This document shows, piece by piece, positions 19,081-29,903 of a stretch of DNA of 64,000 nucleotides (position 1 is the first letter of the stretch; every line of letters starts with the position of its first letter). Source of the stretch: Allopusillimonas ginsengisoli (GTDB lineage: Bacteria > Pseudomonadota > Gammaproteobacteria > Burkholderiales > Burkholderiaceae_B); the NCBI RefSeq assembly GCF_004153455.1, contig NZ_SDQE01000003.1:124001-188000 (forward strand), in the 5' to 3' direction. Under the pieces are notes generated by a model. It was not told where the DNA came from, did not search any database, and was given only the letters and a program-made list of their open reading frames with translations. Position numbers and translations under genes: made by a program.

Positions 19081-19131
19081 ATCGCCATAAAACATACTGT
19101 TATCCCCATCCAACGACAAAGGGCATGCACC

Positions 19132-21717
19132 ATGCTGGAATCCTATCGCCAACACGTAGCCGAACGCGCCGCGTCAGGCATCCCTCCCCTGCCGCTTACC
19201 GCCCAGCAAACGGCAGAACTCATTGAACTCATCAAATCGCCACCGGCTGGCGAAGAAGCATACCTGCTTGATCTGTTCACGCATCGCGTTCCCGCTGGCG
19301 TAGACGAAGCCGCCATGGTCAAGGCCTCTTATCTGGCCGCCATTACGCTGGGCAAGGAAACCTGTTCCCTCATTAGCCCCAGGCAAGCCACCGAACTGCT
19401 CGGCACAATGTTGGGTGGCTACAATGTCAGCCCCCTCATTCAACTGCTCGACAATCCCGAACTGGCGCCCGTCGCCGCCGAAGGCCTGAAGAAAACCCTG
19501 CTGGTTTTCGACGCCTTCCACGACATCCAGGAAAAGGCTGAAAAAGGCAACCAGCACGCACGCGCAGTCCTGCAAAGCTGGGCTGATGCGGAATGGTTCA
19601 CCAGCCGCCCGGAAGTCCCCGAAAGCCTGACACTGACCGTTTTCAAGGTCACTGGCGAAACCAACACCGACGACCTCTCCCCCGCCCCCGACGCCTGGAG
19701 CCGCCCCGACATCCCATTGCATGCACTCGCCATGCTCAAGAATCCGCGCCCAGGCATCGAGCCCGAAGAGCCCGGCAAGATCGGTCCCATCAAATTCCTG
19801 CAAAGCCTCAAAGAAAAAGGCCACCTGGTCGCCTATGTCGGCGACGTCGTCGGCACAGGCTCCTCCCGCAAGTCCGCAACCAACTCGGTCTTGTGGCACA
19901 CCGGCGAAGACATTCCTTACGTGCCCAACAAACGCTTCGGCGGCGTATGTCTGGGTGGCAAGATCGCCCCCATCTTCTACAACACCATGGAAGACGCTGG
20001 CGCGCTGCCCATAGAGCTCGACGTTTCGCAGATGGACATGGGCGACGTCATCGAACTGCGTCCTTATGAAGGCAAGGCGCTGAAAGACGGCAAGGTCATC
20101 GCCGAATTTCAACTCAAATCCGACGTCCTGCTCGACGAAGCGCGCGCGGGCGGGCGCATTCCTCTTATCATCGGCCGCGGCCTTACCGCCAAGGCGCGCG
20201 ACGCATTGGGCCTGCCGCCTTCAACGCTGTTCCGCCTGCCGCACAACCCCGCGGATACCGGCAAGGGATATACCCTGGCGCAGAAGATGGTTGGTCGCGC
20301 ATGCAGCCTGCCCGAAGGCACCGGCGTACGTCCGGGAACCTACTGCGAGCCTCGCATGACATCCGTCGGCAGCCAGGACACCACCGGTCCCATGACACGC
20401 GACGAGCTCAAAGACCTCGCCTGCCTGGGCTTCTCGGCCGACCTGGTCATGCAGTCGTTCTGCCATACCGCGGCCTATCCCAAGCCCGTAGACGTCAAAA
20501 CACACCATGAACTGCCAGACTTCATCAGCACCCGTGGCGGCGTATCCCTGCGCCCAGGCGACGGTATCATCCACTCCTGGCTGAACCGCATGCTCCTTCC
20601 CGACACTGTCGGCACAGGCGGCGACTCGCACACCCGCTTCCCAATCGGCATCAGCTTTCCGGCGGGTTCGGGCCTGGTGGCCTTCGCGGCCGCCACCGGC
20701 GTCATGCCGCTGGACATGCCCGAATCCGTACTGGTGCGCTTCAAGGGCGAGCTGCAGCCCGGCGTCACCCTGCGCGATCTGGTCAACGCCATCCCGCTGT
20801 ACGCCATCAAGCAGGGCTTGCTGACCGTCGAGAAGGCCGGCAAGAAGAACATCTTCTCCGGCCGCATTCTCGAAATCGAAGGCCTGCCCAATCTCAAGAT
20901 TGAACAGGCATTCGAATTGTCCGACGCCTCGGCCGAGCGTTCCGCAGCCGGTTGCACGGTGCGCCTGAGCAAAGAGCCCATCATCGAGTACATCAACAGC
21001 AACATCACGCTGCTCAAGTGGATGATTGCCAATGGCTACGAAGACGAACGCACGCTGGCCCGCCGCATCAAGGCAATGGAAGCCTGGCTGGCTGATCCCC
21101 AACTGCTCGAGCCAGACGCCGACGCCGAATACGCCGCCGTCATCGACATCGATCTGGCAGACATCATCGAACCCATCGTCGCCTGCCCCAACGATCCCGA
21201 CGATGTCAAAACACTGTCCGATGTATCCGGCACAACCATCGACGAAGTCTTCATCGGAAGCTGCATGACCAACATCGGCCACTTCCGCGCGGCATCCAAG
21301 CTGCTCGAAGGCAAGCGCGATATCCCGACCAAGCTGTGGGTGGCCCCTCCCACCAAGATGGATCAAAAGCAACTCAGCGAAGAAGGCCACTACAACACGC
21401 TGGGAACAGCCGGTGCGCGCATGGAAATGCCGGGTTGCTCGCTGTGCATGGGCAACCAGGCACAGGTTCGCGAAGGCGCTACCGTGATGTCGACCAGCAC
21501 ACGCAATTTCCCGAACCGTCTGGGCAAGAACGCCAACGTCTTTCTGGGTTCGGCTGAACTTGCCGCCATCTGCTCCCGCCTGGGCCGCATTCCAACCCGC
21601 GAAGAGTATATGGCCGACATGGGCGTGCTCGCACAAAACAGCGATCAAATCTACCGCTACATGAACTTCGACCAAATCGAAGACTTCCGCGAGATCGCAG
21701 ACGCTGTGGGCATCTGA
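19132..21717 (+). CDS. acnB: Bifunctional aconitase B
   Basis: Isomerises citrate to isocitrate in the TCA cycle. The 861-residue protein has AcnB domain order: N-terminal HEAT-like domain (about 1-160), swivel domain ([19 protein letters not shown] near residue 240), then the Fe/S catalytic domains. Cluster ligands are visible in [14 protein letters not shown] and [27 protein letters not shown]. The ATG at 19132 has a weak SD (AAAGGG at a spacing of 9). It has its own promoter with a GntR-type operator and a strong terminator, so it is transcribed separately from the prp genes. Confidence 0.98.
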   Translation: MLESYRQHVAERAASGIPPLPLTAQQTAELIELIKSPPAGEEAYLLDLFTHRVPAGVDEAAMVKASYLAAITLGKETCSLISPRQATELLGTMLGGYNVSPLIQLLDNPELAPVAAEGLKKTLLVFDAFHDIQEKAEKGNQHARAVLQSWADAEWFTSRPEVPESLTLTVFKVTGETNTDDLSPAPDAWSRPDIPLHALAMLKNPRPGIEPEEPGKIGPIKFLQSLKEKGHLVAYVGDVVGTGSSRKSATNSVLWHTGEDIPYVPNKRFGGVCLGGKIAPIFYNTMEDAGALPIELDVSQMDMGDVIELRPYEGKALKDGKVIAEFQLKSDVLLDEARAGGRIPLIIGRGLTAKARDALGLPPSTLFRLPHNPADTGKGYTLAQKMVGRACSLPEGTGVRPGTYCEPRMTSVGSQDTTGPMTRDELKDLACLGFSADLVMQSFCHTAAYPKPVDVKTHHELPDFISTRGGVSLRPGDGIIHSWLNRMLLPDTVGTGGDSHTRFPIGISFPAGSGLVAFAAATGVMPLDMPESVLVRFKGELQPGVTLRDLVNAIPLYAIKQGLLTVEKAGKKNIFSGRILEIEGLPNLKIEQAFELSDASAERSAAGCTVRLSKEPIIEYINSNITLLKWMIANGYEDERTLARRIKAMEAWLADPQLLEPDADAEYAAVIDIDLADIIEPIVACPNDPDDVKTLSDVSGTTIDEVFIGSCMTNIGHFRAASKLLEGKRDIPTKLWVAPPTKMDQKQLSEEGHYNTLGTAGARMEMPGCSLCMGNQAQVREGATVMSTSTRNFPNRLGKNANVFLGSAELAAICSRLGRIPTREEYMADMGVLAQNSDQIYRYMNFDQIEDFREIADAVGI

Positions 21718-21762
21718 CGCGTCACAGCGACGCCATCCCTGCCGCGGCCCTAAAGGGCCATC

Positions 21763-21800
21763 AGTGCACGGGCGAGGTTAACCCCTCGCCCGTGCACTTA
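21763..21800 (+). terminator. Terminator of acnB
   Basis: A perfect 15-bp stem (21763-21777 with 21784-21798) and a 6-nt loop, followed by TATTTG. The T tract is short but the stem is very stable. It lies 46 nt after the acnB stop. Confidence 0.8.
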
Positions 21801-21855
21801 TTTGCGGGCGGGGCGTTACACTAGGCTATTGGCCAATTATTCCTATACGTTGCAT

Positions 21856-23058
21856 ATGCCTGTTTCCTCGCCGTCCCGTCTTTCCCGCGATACGCAACGC
21901 CTGCTGTCGCTCACCGCGGCGCTCGCGCGTTCCGGCAGCCGCCTGGAAGATGCCTTCTGGGAGGCCCAGCTTGGCACGCTTCTGAATAAACTGCTGCTGG
22001 GCAAGAAAAACAAGTTTGTCGAAGCTGCGCTCGAACATCTGCTGGCAGCCGACACAAGCGCCTACGAAATCCTGGTCGAACAAGCTGAAACCTTGTCCGA
22101 ATCTGCCATCATTTCGCTTGACGGAAAAGACTACGATGTGCTGCTGTTTTCTGCGCCGGTCGTCGCCTGGACGCGTTACCAGCTGCCTGACACCACGCTT
22201 TCGGAAACTCAGCACGAAACCTTGCTCGCCCTGGTCCGCCAGCATATTGCCGCAGACAATACCCAGATCACCCTGTTGCCTGCCTTGGTGGGTTTCGACC
22301 AAATGCCACAAACCTTCCAGGACACCCGCCAATGGACACAGCGGATGGCCATGCAAGCCTTGGGGATGGCCGCCGAACCGTGCACTCTCAACAAAGCCAT
22401 CGAAACAGACACCCTGCTTGCGGACGCCCGTTTCGTCGTGGGCGTCGTTGTGGCGCCGCGTGGCAGTGCGCTGTTCCGCTGGCAAACCGAGCAGGCCGAC
22501 GATAGTCTCACTACGCGGGACCAATGCAAAGAAGCCTGGATACAGGCGGCGGCGCCCGTGCTCTCGCCGCTGTTCACGGGCTGCCAAATGGAATACCTGC
22601 AGCCAGACGCCTATTACGTCAACAGCCGGGAAGCCGATCGGCGCATCCGCCCGTTGGCGCTCAAGGCCGCCGTCACATGGCTGCAGAGCGCTGTACACCT
22701 GTCCGGCGCCGAGTTGCGCGCCATCATCGCAGGCTGCGGAGAATCCGCCATCGAAGAGTACCGTGTGGGCTTCAGTACCCGCCAGAGCAATGATGTCATT
22801 TACGGCTGCATCTGGCCTGTGCTCAGCAAAGAGGAAGCCTTCGCCGATGGGCTGGAATCCGGCCAGGTTGATGTCCCGGACGAAATCGCCGCTTTGCTCA
22901 AGGAATTGAGCGTGGGCGATATTCGCCGCCTGCCCGGCATCTATCCGCTGGAATTCTGCGACGACTGCGGCGCGCCCCTGTTTCCCAATCCGTTGGGAGA
23001 AATGCTGCATCCAGAGCTGCCTGAAGAAACCGATATGAGTCCCCTTCATTTCCACTGA
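21856..23058 (+). CDS. DUF2863 family protein
   Basis: 400 aa, recognised as the betaproteobacterial DUF2863 family; function unknown. No signal peptide or transmembrane segment is visible. The C-terminus holds a short Cys pair (EFCDDCGAPLFPNP), which might bind metal. I chose the ATG at 21856 (MPVSSPSRL); the frame is open 54 nt further upstream. Its TGA is directly abutted by the earP ATG (TGAATG), so the two genes are very probably co-translated and may be functionally linked. Confidence 0.85.
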   Translation: MPVSSPSRLSRDTQRLLSLTAALARSGSRLEDAFWEAQLGTLLNKLLLGKKNKFVEAALEHLLAADTSAYEILVEQAETLSESAIISLDGKDYDVLLFSAPVVAWTRYQLPDTTLSETQHETLLALVRQHIAADNTQITLLPALVGFDQMPQTFQDTRQWTQRMAMQALGMAAEPCTLNKAIETDTLLADARFVVGVVVAPRGSALFRWQTEQADDSLTTRDQCKEAWIQAAAPVLSPLFTGCQMEYLQPDAYYVNSREADRRIRPLALKAAVTWLQSAVHLSGAELRAIIAGCGESAIEEYRVGFSTRQSNDVIYGCIWPVLSKEEAFADGLESGQVDVPDEIAALLKELSVGDIRRLPGIYPLEFCDDCGAPLFPNPLGEMLHPELPEETDMSPLHFH

Positions 23059-24228
23059 ATGCGCCCGCTGTCTTTCGACATTTTTTGCCGCGTCGTCGAC
23101 AACTATGGCGATATCGGGGTGTGCTGGCGATTGGCGCGCCAACTATCGGGCATGGCCGGAGTGGCGGACCTGCGCCTCTGGGTTGACGACCTGGCCACGT
23201 TTGCCCGCATCGCCCCCGGCGTCAGGACCGGCCTCGCCATTCAGCACATAGACGCCGAGCCCTCGCAAGGCCTTCTCGGGCAAGACAGGCAGCCGCGCAG
23301 CGTCGAGATCCGTCACTGGACACCTCACGCGCCGTTACCCGAGGCCCACGACATCGTTGTCGAGGCCTTCGCCTGCGATCCGCCAGCCGATTTCATCGAA
23401 AGCATGGTTCGTCGAGACAGCTTGTGGATCAACCTGGAGTACTTGAGCGCGGAAGACTGGGTCGCAAGCTGCCATGCCCAGCCGTCTCTGCAGCGCAATG
23501 GGTTGCGCAAAGCCTTCTTCTTTCCCGGTTTTACTCCCGGAACAGGCGGACTCCTGCGTGAAGCAGACCTGCTGATTGAACGAGATCGCTGGCAAGCCGA
23601 TCCAGCTACGCGAGCGACACTGCTGGCACGGCTGGCACTTCCGGACACAGACATCGACGCGCTGGTCAGCGGCGGTGCGCGCCAGATCCTGCTGTTCTGC
23701 TATCCCGATGCGCCCGCCCAGGCGCTGGTAGACGCCCTGAACACCCAGCAAAGGGCGAGTGTGATGTTGGTGCCCAGCGGTGTATGCCCCGGGCTTGCCC
23801 GGGGCCGCCACGCGAACGTGACGGTGCGCGATATCCCTTTTCTGGACCAGGCAGGGTTTGACCGCCTGCTCTGGACCAGCGATCTGAACTGTGTTCGGGG
23901 TGAGGATTCGCTGATACGCGCCTTGTGGGCAGGCCGCCCCCTCCTGTGGCATATCTATTCGCAACAAGACCTGGCCCATATGACCAAACTGCAGGCATGG
24001 CTGGACTTATCGCCTTTCGGAAATCCTGTCCGCCAAGCGATGACCTGCTGGAACAGCGCCGATGGCCGCGGCTTTTCCGCAGCACTGGAAAGCGCCTTGC
24101 ATCCCTCTGCCTGGCAGGCGTGGCAGGCCGCCAGCGCCAGCTGGTCGCAGCAGCTCGCCGAACAGACAGACCTGGCCACTTCCCTGCTGGCCTTCTGCGC
24201 GCAAGCGAACGCTCGCCAAAAGCGTTAA
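23059..24228 (+). CDS. earP: EarP, EF-P arginine rhamnosyltransferase
   Basis: Transfers rhamnose from dTDP-rhamnose to Arg32 of EF-P, which activates EF-P for rescue of polyproline-stalled ribosomes. The protein is 389 aa, formerly DUF2331. The N-terminal motif [23 protein letters not shown] holds Asp14 and Asp18, matching the conserved catalytic aspartates of the family. The C-terminal segment [24 protein letters not shown] is the nucleotide-sugar site. It is immediately upstream of efp, which carries the target Arg32. Confidence 0.95.
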   Translation: MRPLSFDIFCRVVDNYGDIGVCWRLARQLSGMAGVADLRLWVDDLATFARIAPGVRTGLAIQHIDAEPSQGLLGQDRQPRSVEIRHWTPHAPLPEAHDIVVEAFACDPPADFIESMVRRDSLWINLEYLSAEDWVASCHAQPSLQRNGLRKAFFFPGFTPGTGGLLREADLLIERDRWQADPATRATLLARLALPDTDIDALVSGGARQILLFCYPDAPAQALVDALNTQQRASVMLVPSGVCPGLARGRHANVTVRDIPFLDQAGFDRLLWTSDLNCVRGEDSLIRALWAGRPLLWHIYSQQDLAHMTKLQAWLDLSPFGNPVRQAMTCWNSADGRGFSAALESALHPSAWQAWQAASASWSQQLAEQTDLATSLLAFCAQANARQKR

Positions 24229-24305
24229 AATGTCAGGCTTTGCAAGCCTGCTCCGGCCCGCAGTGTCCTCTGGCGGAGCAACCACCCCCGGAGTTTCAAA
24301 CATCT

Positions 24306-24863
24306 ATGAAAACCGCACAAGAACTGCGTGTTGGCAACGTGATCATGGTCGGCAGCGACCCGTTGGTCGTTCAAAAAGCCGAATACAACAAGTCGGGCCG
24401 CAACTCGGCTGTCGTCAAGCTCAAATTCAAGAATCTGCTTACCGGTTCGGGCAGCGAATCCGTTTACAAGGCCGACGAAAAATTCGAAGTCGTTGTGCTC
24501 GAAAACAAAGAGTGCACCTATTCGTACTACGCGGATCCCATGTATGTGTTCATGGACGAAGAATACAACCAGTATGAAGTCGAGGCCGAAAGCATGGGCG
24601 ACGCCCTGGATTACCTCGAAGAAGGCATGCAGGTCGGTGTTGTGTTCTATGACGGCCGCGCCATCTCGGTTGAACTGCCCACCATCGTCGTGCGCGAAAT
24701 CACCTATACCGAGCCTGCCGTCAAGGGCGACACATCGGGCAAGGTGCTCAAGCCAGCCAAAACCAGCACAGGCATGGAAGTCGCGGTTCCCCTGTTCTGC
24801 AACATCGGCGACAAGATTGAAATCGACACCCGTACCGGTGAATACCGCAGCCGCGTGATGTAA
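24306..24863 (+). CDS. efp: Elongation factor P
   Basis: Relieves ribosome stalling at polyproline stretches. The protein is 185 aa, a normal length, with the KOW-like N-terminal domain followed by two OB domains. The loop tip reads [11 protein letters not shown] with Arg at residue 32 in place of the Lys34 found in the EpmA type, which fits the rhamnosylated class and the adjacent earP. The ATG at 24306 follows GGAG by about 14 nt. A terminator follows within 35 nt. Confidence 0.98.
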   Translation: MKTAQELRVGNVIMVGSDPLVVQKAEYNKSGRNSAVVKLKFKNLLTGSGSESVYKADEKFEVVVLENKECTYSYYADPMYVFMDEEYNQYEVEAESMGDALDYLEEGMQVGVVFYDGRAISVELPTIVVREITYTEPAVKGDTSGKVLKPAKTSTGMEVAVPLFCNIGDKIEIDTRTGEYRSRVM

Positions 24864-24896
24864 ATCGCATACCGCCCGCCAGCGCGGTACGGCAAG

Positions 24897-24942
24897 ACCA
24901 GGGCAGATGCCGCCAAGCACGGCATCTGCCCTGGTCGTTTTT
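24897..24942 (+). terminator. Terminator of efp
   Basis: A perfect 16-bp stem (24897-24912 with 24920-24935), a 7-nt loop and then CGTTTTT. It lies just before the end of the convergent porin gene. Confidence 0.92.
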
Positions 24943-24943
24943 G

Positions 24944-26050
24944 CTAGAAACGGTAGTTCATCCCCATCATGTAGCGCGCGGTATTGCCCTGATCCCGAAT
25001 CACCTGGTCATCGAGCGAATAGCGCCTGGCAAAGCCCCCCATCGCATACAGCCGCACACGCGGCGATAAGGCATGCACATAGCCAAGCGTAGCCAGTTGT
25101 CCTGGGCGCGGCGCCTTACCGTTGCTCCAGTGCCAGTTCGGGCGAACATAAGACCACTGCAGCAGCATCTCGTCCCCACTGCCCACTGGCATCGCCATCC
25201 CTACCAGATAGGCGTCCAAATGTCCGCCAAACGCAAACTCCCTGGCGCCCAAGCCCATCCCTAAAGCATCCGGATCACCACCGTTTAACCCAACATAACC
25301 ATTGCGCTGCCGGCTCCACGCCAATGACACCCGTGCGATCCCCATATCGTAAGCGAGCCCCCATTGCCAGGCGCTCGGGTCCCGGGCGTCAGCCAACGCC
25401 GTATCCGATAGCCAGGTCTTGTCCCAACTGACCACCACAACCCAGGGACCATATTCATAGCGCAGCGCAAGGCTGCCATGGGGAGAACGGCGCCCCAGAA
25501 CCTGTGAACCCAAGACATCAAAGCTATAACCCACGCCAGCGCTGAGCCCACCCAAAGAGGGAGAGAGATAAGTGAGGTCGTTGTTCAAAGCGTAGTTATC
25601 CGAGGCCTTCAGCGTTGCCCCCATCCCCATATCCTTCCAGGGCGCAACCTCAAGTTGGCTGAAAAACTGCTGCGAGACCGGTTGCTGGCGCCCCAGGCGC
25701 AGCGATCCAAACCGCTCGTTGGCCACCCCCAACCAGGCCGAATTATTGAACAGTGCAGCCTGATCATCCAGTTGGCCGGTCGCGGCGTCTATCCGGGATT
25801 CAAGCATGAACTCGGCGCGCCATCCCTGCGCCAGCGATGCGTTGCCTTGCAAGCCGAACAGGCTGTCGCTGAAGCCACCGGACGTCAGCCCGTGGCTTGA
25901 TCTGTTCGCCATGTTGGCGCCCTGCGTGTGGGTAGACACCACAGCGGCATCCACAGTCCCATAGAGCGTTACACCCGGTTCTTGCGCGAACGACAGCGCG
26001 GCAACCCCCGCCTGCACAGCCAGCGCGATCATCAACGGCAATCCTTTCAT
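24944..26050 (-). CDS. Gram-negative porin (OmpC-like, Bordetella type)
   Basis: Outer-membrane trimeric diffusion channel. The protein is 368 aa with a signal peptide (about residues 1-22, ending SFAQ) and a mature N-terminus GVTLYGTVDAAVV, the usual first strand of burkholderial porins. Family segments RFGSLRLGRQQ and YLSPSLGGLSAGVGYS are visible. It ends in Phe (YMMGMNYRF), the BAM recognition signature. The substrate is unknown. It is a single gene convergent with efp; DUF1178 follows on the same strand 58 nt downstream of the lower-strand ABC genes and is not part of it. Confidence 0.93.
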   Translation of the reverse strand: MKGLPLMIALAVQAGVAALSFAQEPGVTLYGTVDAAVVSTHTQGANMANRSSHGLTSGGFSDSLFGLQGNASLAQGWRAEFMLESRIDAATGQLDDQAALFNNSAWLGVANERFGSLRLGRQQPVSQQFFSQLEVAPWKDMGMGATLKASDNYALNNDLTYLSPSLGGLSAGVGYSFDVLGSQVLGRRSPHGSLALRYEYGPWVVVVSWDKTWLSDTALADARDPSAWQWGLAYDMGIARVSLAWSRQRNGYVGLNGGDPDALGMGLGAREFAFGGHLDAYLVGMAMPVGSGDEMLLQWSYVRPNWHWSNGKAPRPGQLATLGYVHALSPRVRLYAMGGFARRYSLDDQVIRDQGNTARYMMGMNYRF

Positions 26051-26163
26051 TTTGATCTCGTCAAGGCATCAAATAGAAACACGTCGCATTCTCACTATGG
26101 AGACGAGCAACAGAATACCGTCAGGGGCTTACATCCTGCTGAATTCCGGAGGCAGAATCTTTG

Positions 26164-26637
26164 TTACTGCAGACGATCGTCGTCGAGAAATTCGGGTATG
26201 GGCATGATGGCGATGCCATCGGCGGCCAGCTCTGCTCTTTCTTCGGGCGTGGCGGTGCCACGTATGGCCCGTTCTTCGATTTCGCCTTCGTGCATACGCC
26301 TGGCCTCGCTGGCAAAATCATCGCCCACATTCTCGGTGTTGCGCACCATTTGCCGAATTTGGCGCAAGACTTCAGCCTGAAGCTGGGCCATCCCTGCCTG
26401 CCCGGGCGCGACCACGGTCGCCTCTGGCTGCCTGCCAGCGACTGCCTCGTTTTCGCGCCGGATATGGCTGACATTCAGCCTGGGCGCGGACAGCTTCTTG
26501 CTGACCTGATGACTGTCGCATACAGGGCAGGACAGCAGGCCGCGGGCTCGTTGGGATTCGTAATTGTCTTCCGACCCGAACCAGCCTTCGAACACGTGAC
26601 CCTGCTCGCATTGGAGATCATAAACTTTGAGTGCCAT
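26164..26637 (-). CDS. DUF1178 family protein
   Basis: 157 aa, function unknown. The N-terminus MALKVYDLQCEQGHVFEGWFGS followed by LLSCPVCDSHQVSKKLSAPRLN is typical of the family. The Cys at about residue 10 and the CPVC pair look like a small zinc ribbon. The C-terminal half is helical and charged. It lies 57 nt downstream of the ABC ATPase gene on the same strand. Confidence 0.9.
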   Translation of the reverse strand: MALKVYDLQCEQGHVFEGWFGSEDNYESQRARGLLSCPVCDSHQVSKKLSAPRLNVSHIRRENEAVAGRQPEATVVAPGQAGMAQLQAEVLRQIRQMVRNTENVGDDFASEARRMHEGEIEERAIRGTATPEERAELAADGIAIMPIPEFLDDDRLQ

Positions 26638-26694
26638 GGCAACAATATGAGGGCGAAAAACAGGGTTTCAAGACAAGGCTGCCTGGTTGAAACG

Positions 26695-28452
26695 CTATAG
26701 CCGGGGCACGGCGTCAAGCAGGCGACGGGTTTGTGCATGAGCGGGATGGGCCAGCACGGCGCCCGCTTCACCCAGTTCAACGATAACACCTTCGTGCATG
26801 ACCGCGATTCGGTCAGCCAGGTACTCGACCACGCCGAAATTGTGCGTAATAAACAAATAAGCAATGTTGAATTCGGCCTGCAAAGCCTGCAGCAAGTCCA
26901 GTATCTGCGCCTGCACCGAAACATCGAGCGCCGAAGTGGGCTCATCGCATATCAACACGGCGGGCTCCACAGCCAGCGCCCGCGCAATCGCTATACGCTG
27001 GCGCTGCCCGCCCGAAAACTCATGTGGATATCGCCCCACGGTGTCACGCGGCAGGCCTACGCGCTCAAGCAGATGGCGTATCTGGTTATGCCGCTGGGTA
27101 CGGGTGCGATCCGGATGCAGGGCCGCAATGCCTTCGTCAAGGATCTCACCCACCAGCATGCGCGGATCCAGTGACGCATAGGGATCCTGAAAAACGATTT
27201 GTATCCGCTGGCGCAAACGACGCAAGGCAGCCCCACGCGCTTTCAGTAGATCGACACCCTCCAGCTCCGCCCTGCCGCGCACCATCGCCTGCTTTTCGAG
27301 CAGGCGCAGCAGGGCTTTGGCGGTGGTGGTTTTTCCACAGCCTGATTCGCCCAGCAAGGCCAGGGTTTCACCCCGCTGCAGCTCAAAACTGACACCCTTG
27401 ACGATACGCGTGCCTTCTGGCGCCGGTCCCCAGAACCGACGTTTATGTGTATAGGCCACAGTAAGGTCGGTAACCGACAGCACCGGGCCGCTCCGATGAT
27501 CCGGCACGGCCCTGTCACCCGCGCTATCGTTGACGATGGATAGTCCCGGCACTGTCGCAGCCGGTATGGCGTCTGACGGCAAGCTGCCACCGCCAGAAAC
27601 CGCCTCCATTCCGGCCGACAAGGGTTTGCCGCGCTTGGCATAGGTAGGCACGGCCGCCAGCAACTGCCGGGCATAAGGATGGCGAGGCGCGCTGAAGAAG
27701 GTTGGCGCGTCCACGGTTTCGACGATTTCACCGTCGCGCATCAATGCCACGTAATCCGCGACATTCTTCACGACGGCGAGATCATGCGTGATCAAAAGAA
27801 TCGCCAGCCCCATTTCCTTCTGGATGTCAGCGAGCAGCTGCAGTATCTGCGCCTGCACCGTTACATCAAGTGCCGTGGTCGGTTCATCCGCAATCAGAAG
27901 CCTGGGTTCTGCAGCCAGGGCAACGGCAATCATGATGCGCTGCTTCTGTCCGCCTGAAAACTGGAAGGGGTAATCATCCAGCCGCCTGGCCGCATCCTGT
28001 ACCCCCACCCGCTCCAGCCACCACGCCGCACGTTCAGACAACGCTGCCCCACGACAAGTGGTATGCATGCGCAGCGTCTCGTAAAGCTGCTGACGCACCG
28101 TCATCACCGGATCGAGGCTGGTGGCGGGTTCCTGAAAGATGATGCCGATCTGCTTTCCTCGTATCGCCCGCATGCCGCGTTCCGACAAGCCATTGAGCTC
28201 TACCTCGCCCAGCCTGATATGCCCGGCCGCAATATGGCCTGCTTCTGGAAGCAAGCGCAGCAAAGCGAGGGCGGTCATGCTCTTGCCGCAACCTGATTCG
28301 CCCACCAGCGCAAACGTTTGCCCACGGCGCACCGCGATGCTCAATGCCTTGACGGCCTGGGTTACGCCCGCCTCACCCGCAATCTGAACAGACAGGCGTT
28401 CCACGGTCAGCACGGGATCGTCGGCGAGGCCGGCGTGAGTGGTCTCCGTCAT
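26695..28452 (-). CDS. Peptide/nickel-type ABC transporter, fused double ATPase
   Basis: Energises import of peptides or similar solutes. The 585-aa protein has two OppD/OppF-like ATPase domains in one chain, as in YejF. Domain 1 has Walker [16 protein letters not shown] at about residue 53, signature FSGGQKQR and Walker [13 protein letters not shown]. Domain 2 has [15 protein letters not shown] at about 362, signature FSGGQRQR and Walker [13 protein letters not shown]. The ATG at 28452 overlaps the permease stop as ATGA. It is the last gene of the operon nuclease-binding protein-permease-permease-ATPase. Confidence 0.96.
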   Translation of the reverse strand: MTETTHAGLADDPVLTVERLSVQIAGEAGVTQAVKALSIAVRRGQTFALVGESGCGKSMTALALLRLLPEAGHIAAGHIRLGEVELNGLSERGMRAIRGKQIGIIFQEPATSLDPVMTVRQQLYETLRMHTTCRGAALSERAAWWLERVGVQDAARRLDDYPFQFSGGQKQRIMIAVALAAEPRLLIADEPTTALDVTVQAQILQLLADIQKEMGLAILLITHDLAVVKNVADYVALMRDGEIVETVDAPTFFSAPRHPYARQLLAAVPTYAKRGKPLSAGMEAVSGGGSLPSDAIPAATVPGLSIVNDSAGDRAVPDHRSGPVLSVTDLTVAYTHKRRFWGPAPEGTRIVKGVSFELQRGETLALLGESGCGKTTTAKALLRLLEKQAMVRGRAELEGVDLLKARGAALRRLRQRIQIVFQDPYASLDPRMLVGEILDEGIAALHPDRTRTQRHNQIRHLLERVGLPRDTVGRYPHEFSGGQRQRIAIARALAVEPAVLICDEPTSALDVSVQAQILDLLQALQAEFNIAYLFITHNFGVVEYLADRIAVMHEGVIVELGEAGAVLAHPAHAQTRRLLDAVPRL

Positions 28453-29900
28453 TGCGCCACCTTGACTGAAACAGGCCGCGCGCGCAGCCTGCGCATGCGC
28501 GGATCAAATGCATCCTGGACCGCATCCGCAAAAATATTGGCCGACAGCACCAGCGCCAGCAAGAATACAAAAGCACCGAGCAGATTCCACCAAATCATTG
28601 GATCGCGCGACATTTCCAGGCGCGCGGAGTCAATCATGGTGCCAAATGACGGCGTACTGGGATCCACGCCGATACCCAGATACGACAGCACAGCCTCATA
28701 CAGCACGAGCCCTGAAAACTCCAGCACCAGCGTAATCAGCACGATATGCATAACGTTGGGCAGCAAATGCCTGCGCATGATACGCCAGTGTCCCACGCCG
28801 AAAGCCCGCGCCGCCTGCACATATTCGAGTTCCCTGAGCTTGAGCGTTTCTGCTCGCAAAAGTCGGCACAGGCCTGCCCAGCCCGTCAGCCCGAGAATCA
28901 TGCACAACATGAACAGACGCAAATCAGCCCGCGCCGCAACCGTATCAAACAGCGACGGGTTGTTGTCGATGTAGACCTGCATCATCAATACACAGGCGGC
29001 TATCAGCAGCACCCCTGGTATCGACGTGAGTGTGGTGTAAACGTACTGGATGACATCATCGACCTTGCCCTTGAAATAGCCCGCCGCGATCCCGAAGGCA
29101 AGCGCGGGCGGCAGCATGGCCAGTGTCGTGAGCGTACCGATCACCAGGGCCGTGCGGATGCTCTTTATGCATTGCCACAACACATCATTGCCGGTGCGAT
29201 CCGTGCCCAGCACATGATAGTTGGTGCTCAACGCCAGAGCCGCGCAAAACAATAGCAAAAGCATACTGAGCGTCAGCCACATTGCCCGCCAGGGCACGTC
29301 TGATTCACGCTGCCACCAGATACGCCAGGCCTGCGCGAAGGTGCGGCCGCGCTTGTGCCCCAGCGTCAGCAACAACGCCGCCGCCAGCGCTGCTCCGAGC
29401 CCGATCACCACGCCTGCCGCCAGGCGTCGGTAGACATCCGCCCAGTGCGTGGGACCATCCTCAACGCCCCGCCCCGCATGCTGCAGCCGGGGGAAATCGC
29501 GAACGGGTTCGCCGTCGACGATCTCGGTTTCTTTGGTGAATCGCCGTATGGCCAGCGGCGCAGAATAGGTTTTCTCATGTTGCGAGAGCTGCGTCAGCGA
29601 CAGCAAGTCATCCAGCGCCGAGCGCAACACGGGGGAGTAAATGGAAGCCGGCTTGTCGGCGCTGGTGGAAGCCGAGGCAACCGGTGGCAGCAAGGGCCGG
29701 TAATGAATGGAGTCGAGCAGGCCTGCGGCGGCGAAGAAAACCAGCACGACTGCCGCGCACATGGCAGAAGGTGTTCGCGCCACGCTTTTCCAGGCCATGC
29801 GCAGCGAGGCGCTGCCCTTCACCCGCCAGGCATAGGCCAGCACACCCGCCACCAGGAGGAATACAAAAATATCAGTCCAGAGAAAGACGAATTTGGGCAT
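28449..29900 (-). CDS. Peptide ABC transporter permease (YejE/OppC-like) with an extra extracytoplasmic region
   Basis: 483 aa, about 140 longer than a typical YejE/OppC permease. An N-terminal helix (residues 6-26) is followed by a second helix (45-65), then a hydrophilic region of about 90 residues (near 70-155) with no equivalent in ordinary OppC. Two more helices follow (160-185 and 210-230) before the conserved binding-protein-dependent transport domain. The EAA loop motif is [22 protein letters not shown]. The gene overlaps the ATPase by 4 nt and starts 3 nt after the upstream permease. Confidence 0.93.
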   Translation of the reverse strand: MPKFVFLWTDIFVFLLVAGVLAYAWRVKGSASLRMAWKSVARTPSAMCAAVVLVFFAAAGLLDSIHYRPLLPPVASASTSADKPASIYSPVLRSALDDLLSLTQLSQHEKTYSAPLAIRRFTKETEIVDGEPVRDFPRLQHAGRGVEDGPTHWADVYRRLAAGVVIGLGAALAAALLLTLGHKRGRTFAQAWRIWWQRESDVPWRAMWLTLSMLLLLFCAALALSTNYHVLGTDRTGNDVLWQCIKSIRTALVIGTLTTLAMLPPALAFGIAAGYFKGKVDDVIQYVYTTLTSIPGVLLIAACVLMMQVYIDNNPSLFDTVAARADLRLFMLCMILGLTGWAGLCRLLRAETLKLRELEYVQAARAFGVGHWRIMRRHLLPNVMHIVLITLVLEFSGLVLYEAVLSYLGIGVDPSTPSFGTMIDSARLEMSRDPMIWWNLLGAFVFLLALVLSANIFADAVQDAFDPRMRRLRARPVSVKVAQ

Positions 29901-29903
29901 GGG

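Noticed and set aside
18959-19131. Possible small RNA or tRNA between the acetyltransferase gene and acnB
   Set aside because: No cloverleaf or terminator; the gap is accounted for by the operator, promoter and leader of acnB.
20221-21675. 484-codon open frame on the minus strand, antisense to acnB
   Set aside because: Composition follows the shadow of acnB; no start signals or recognisable domains.
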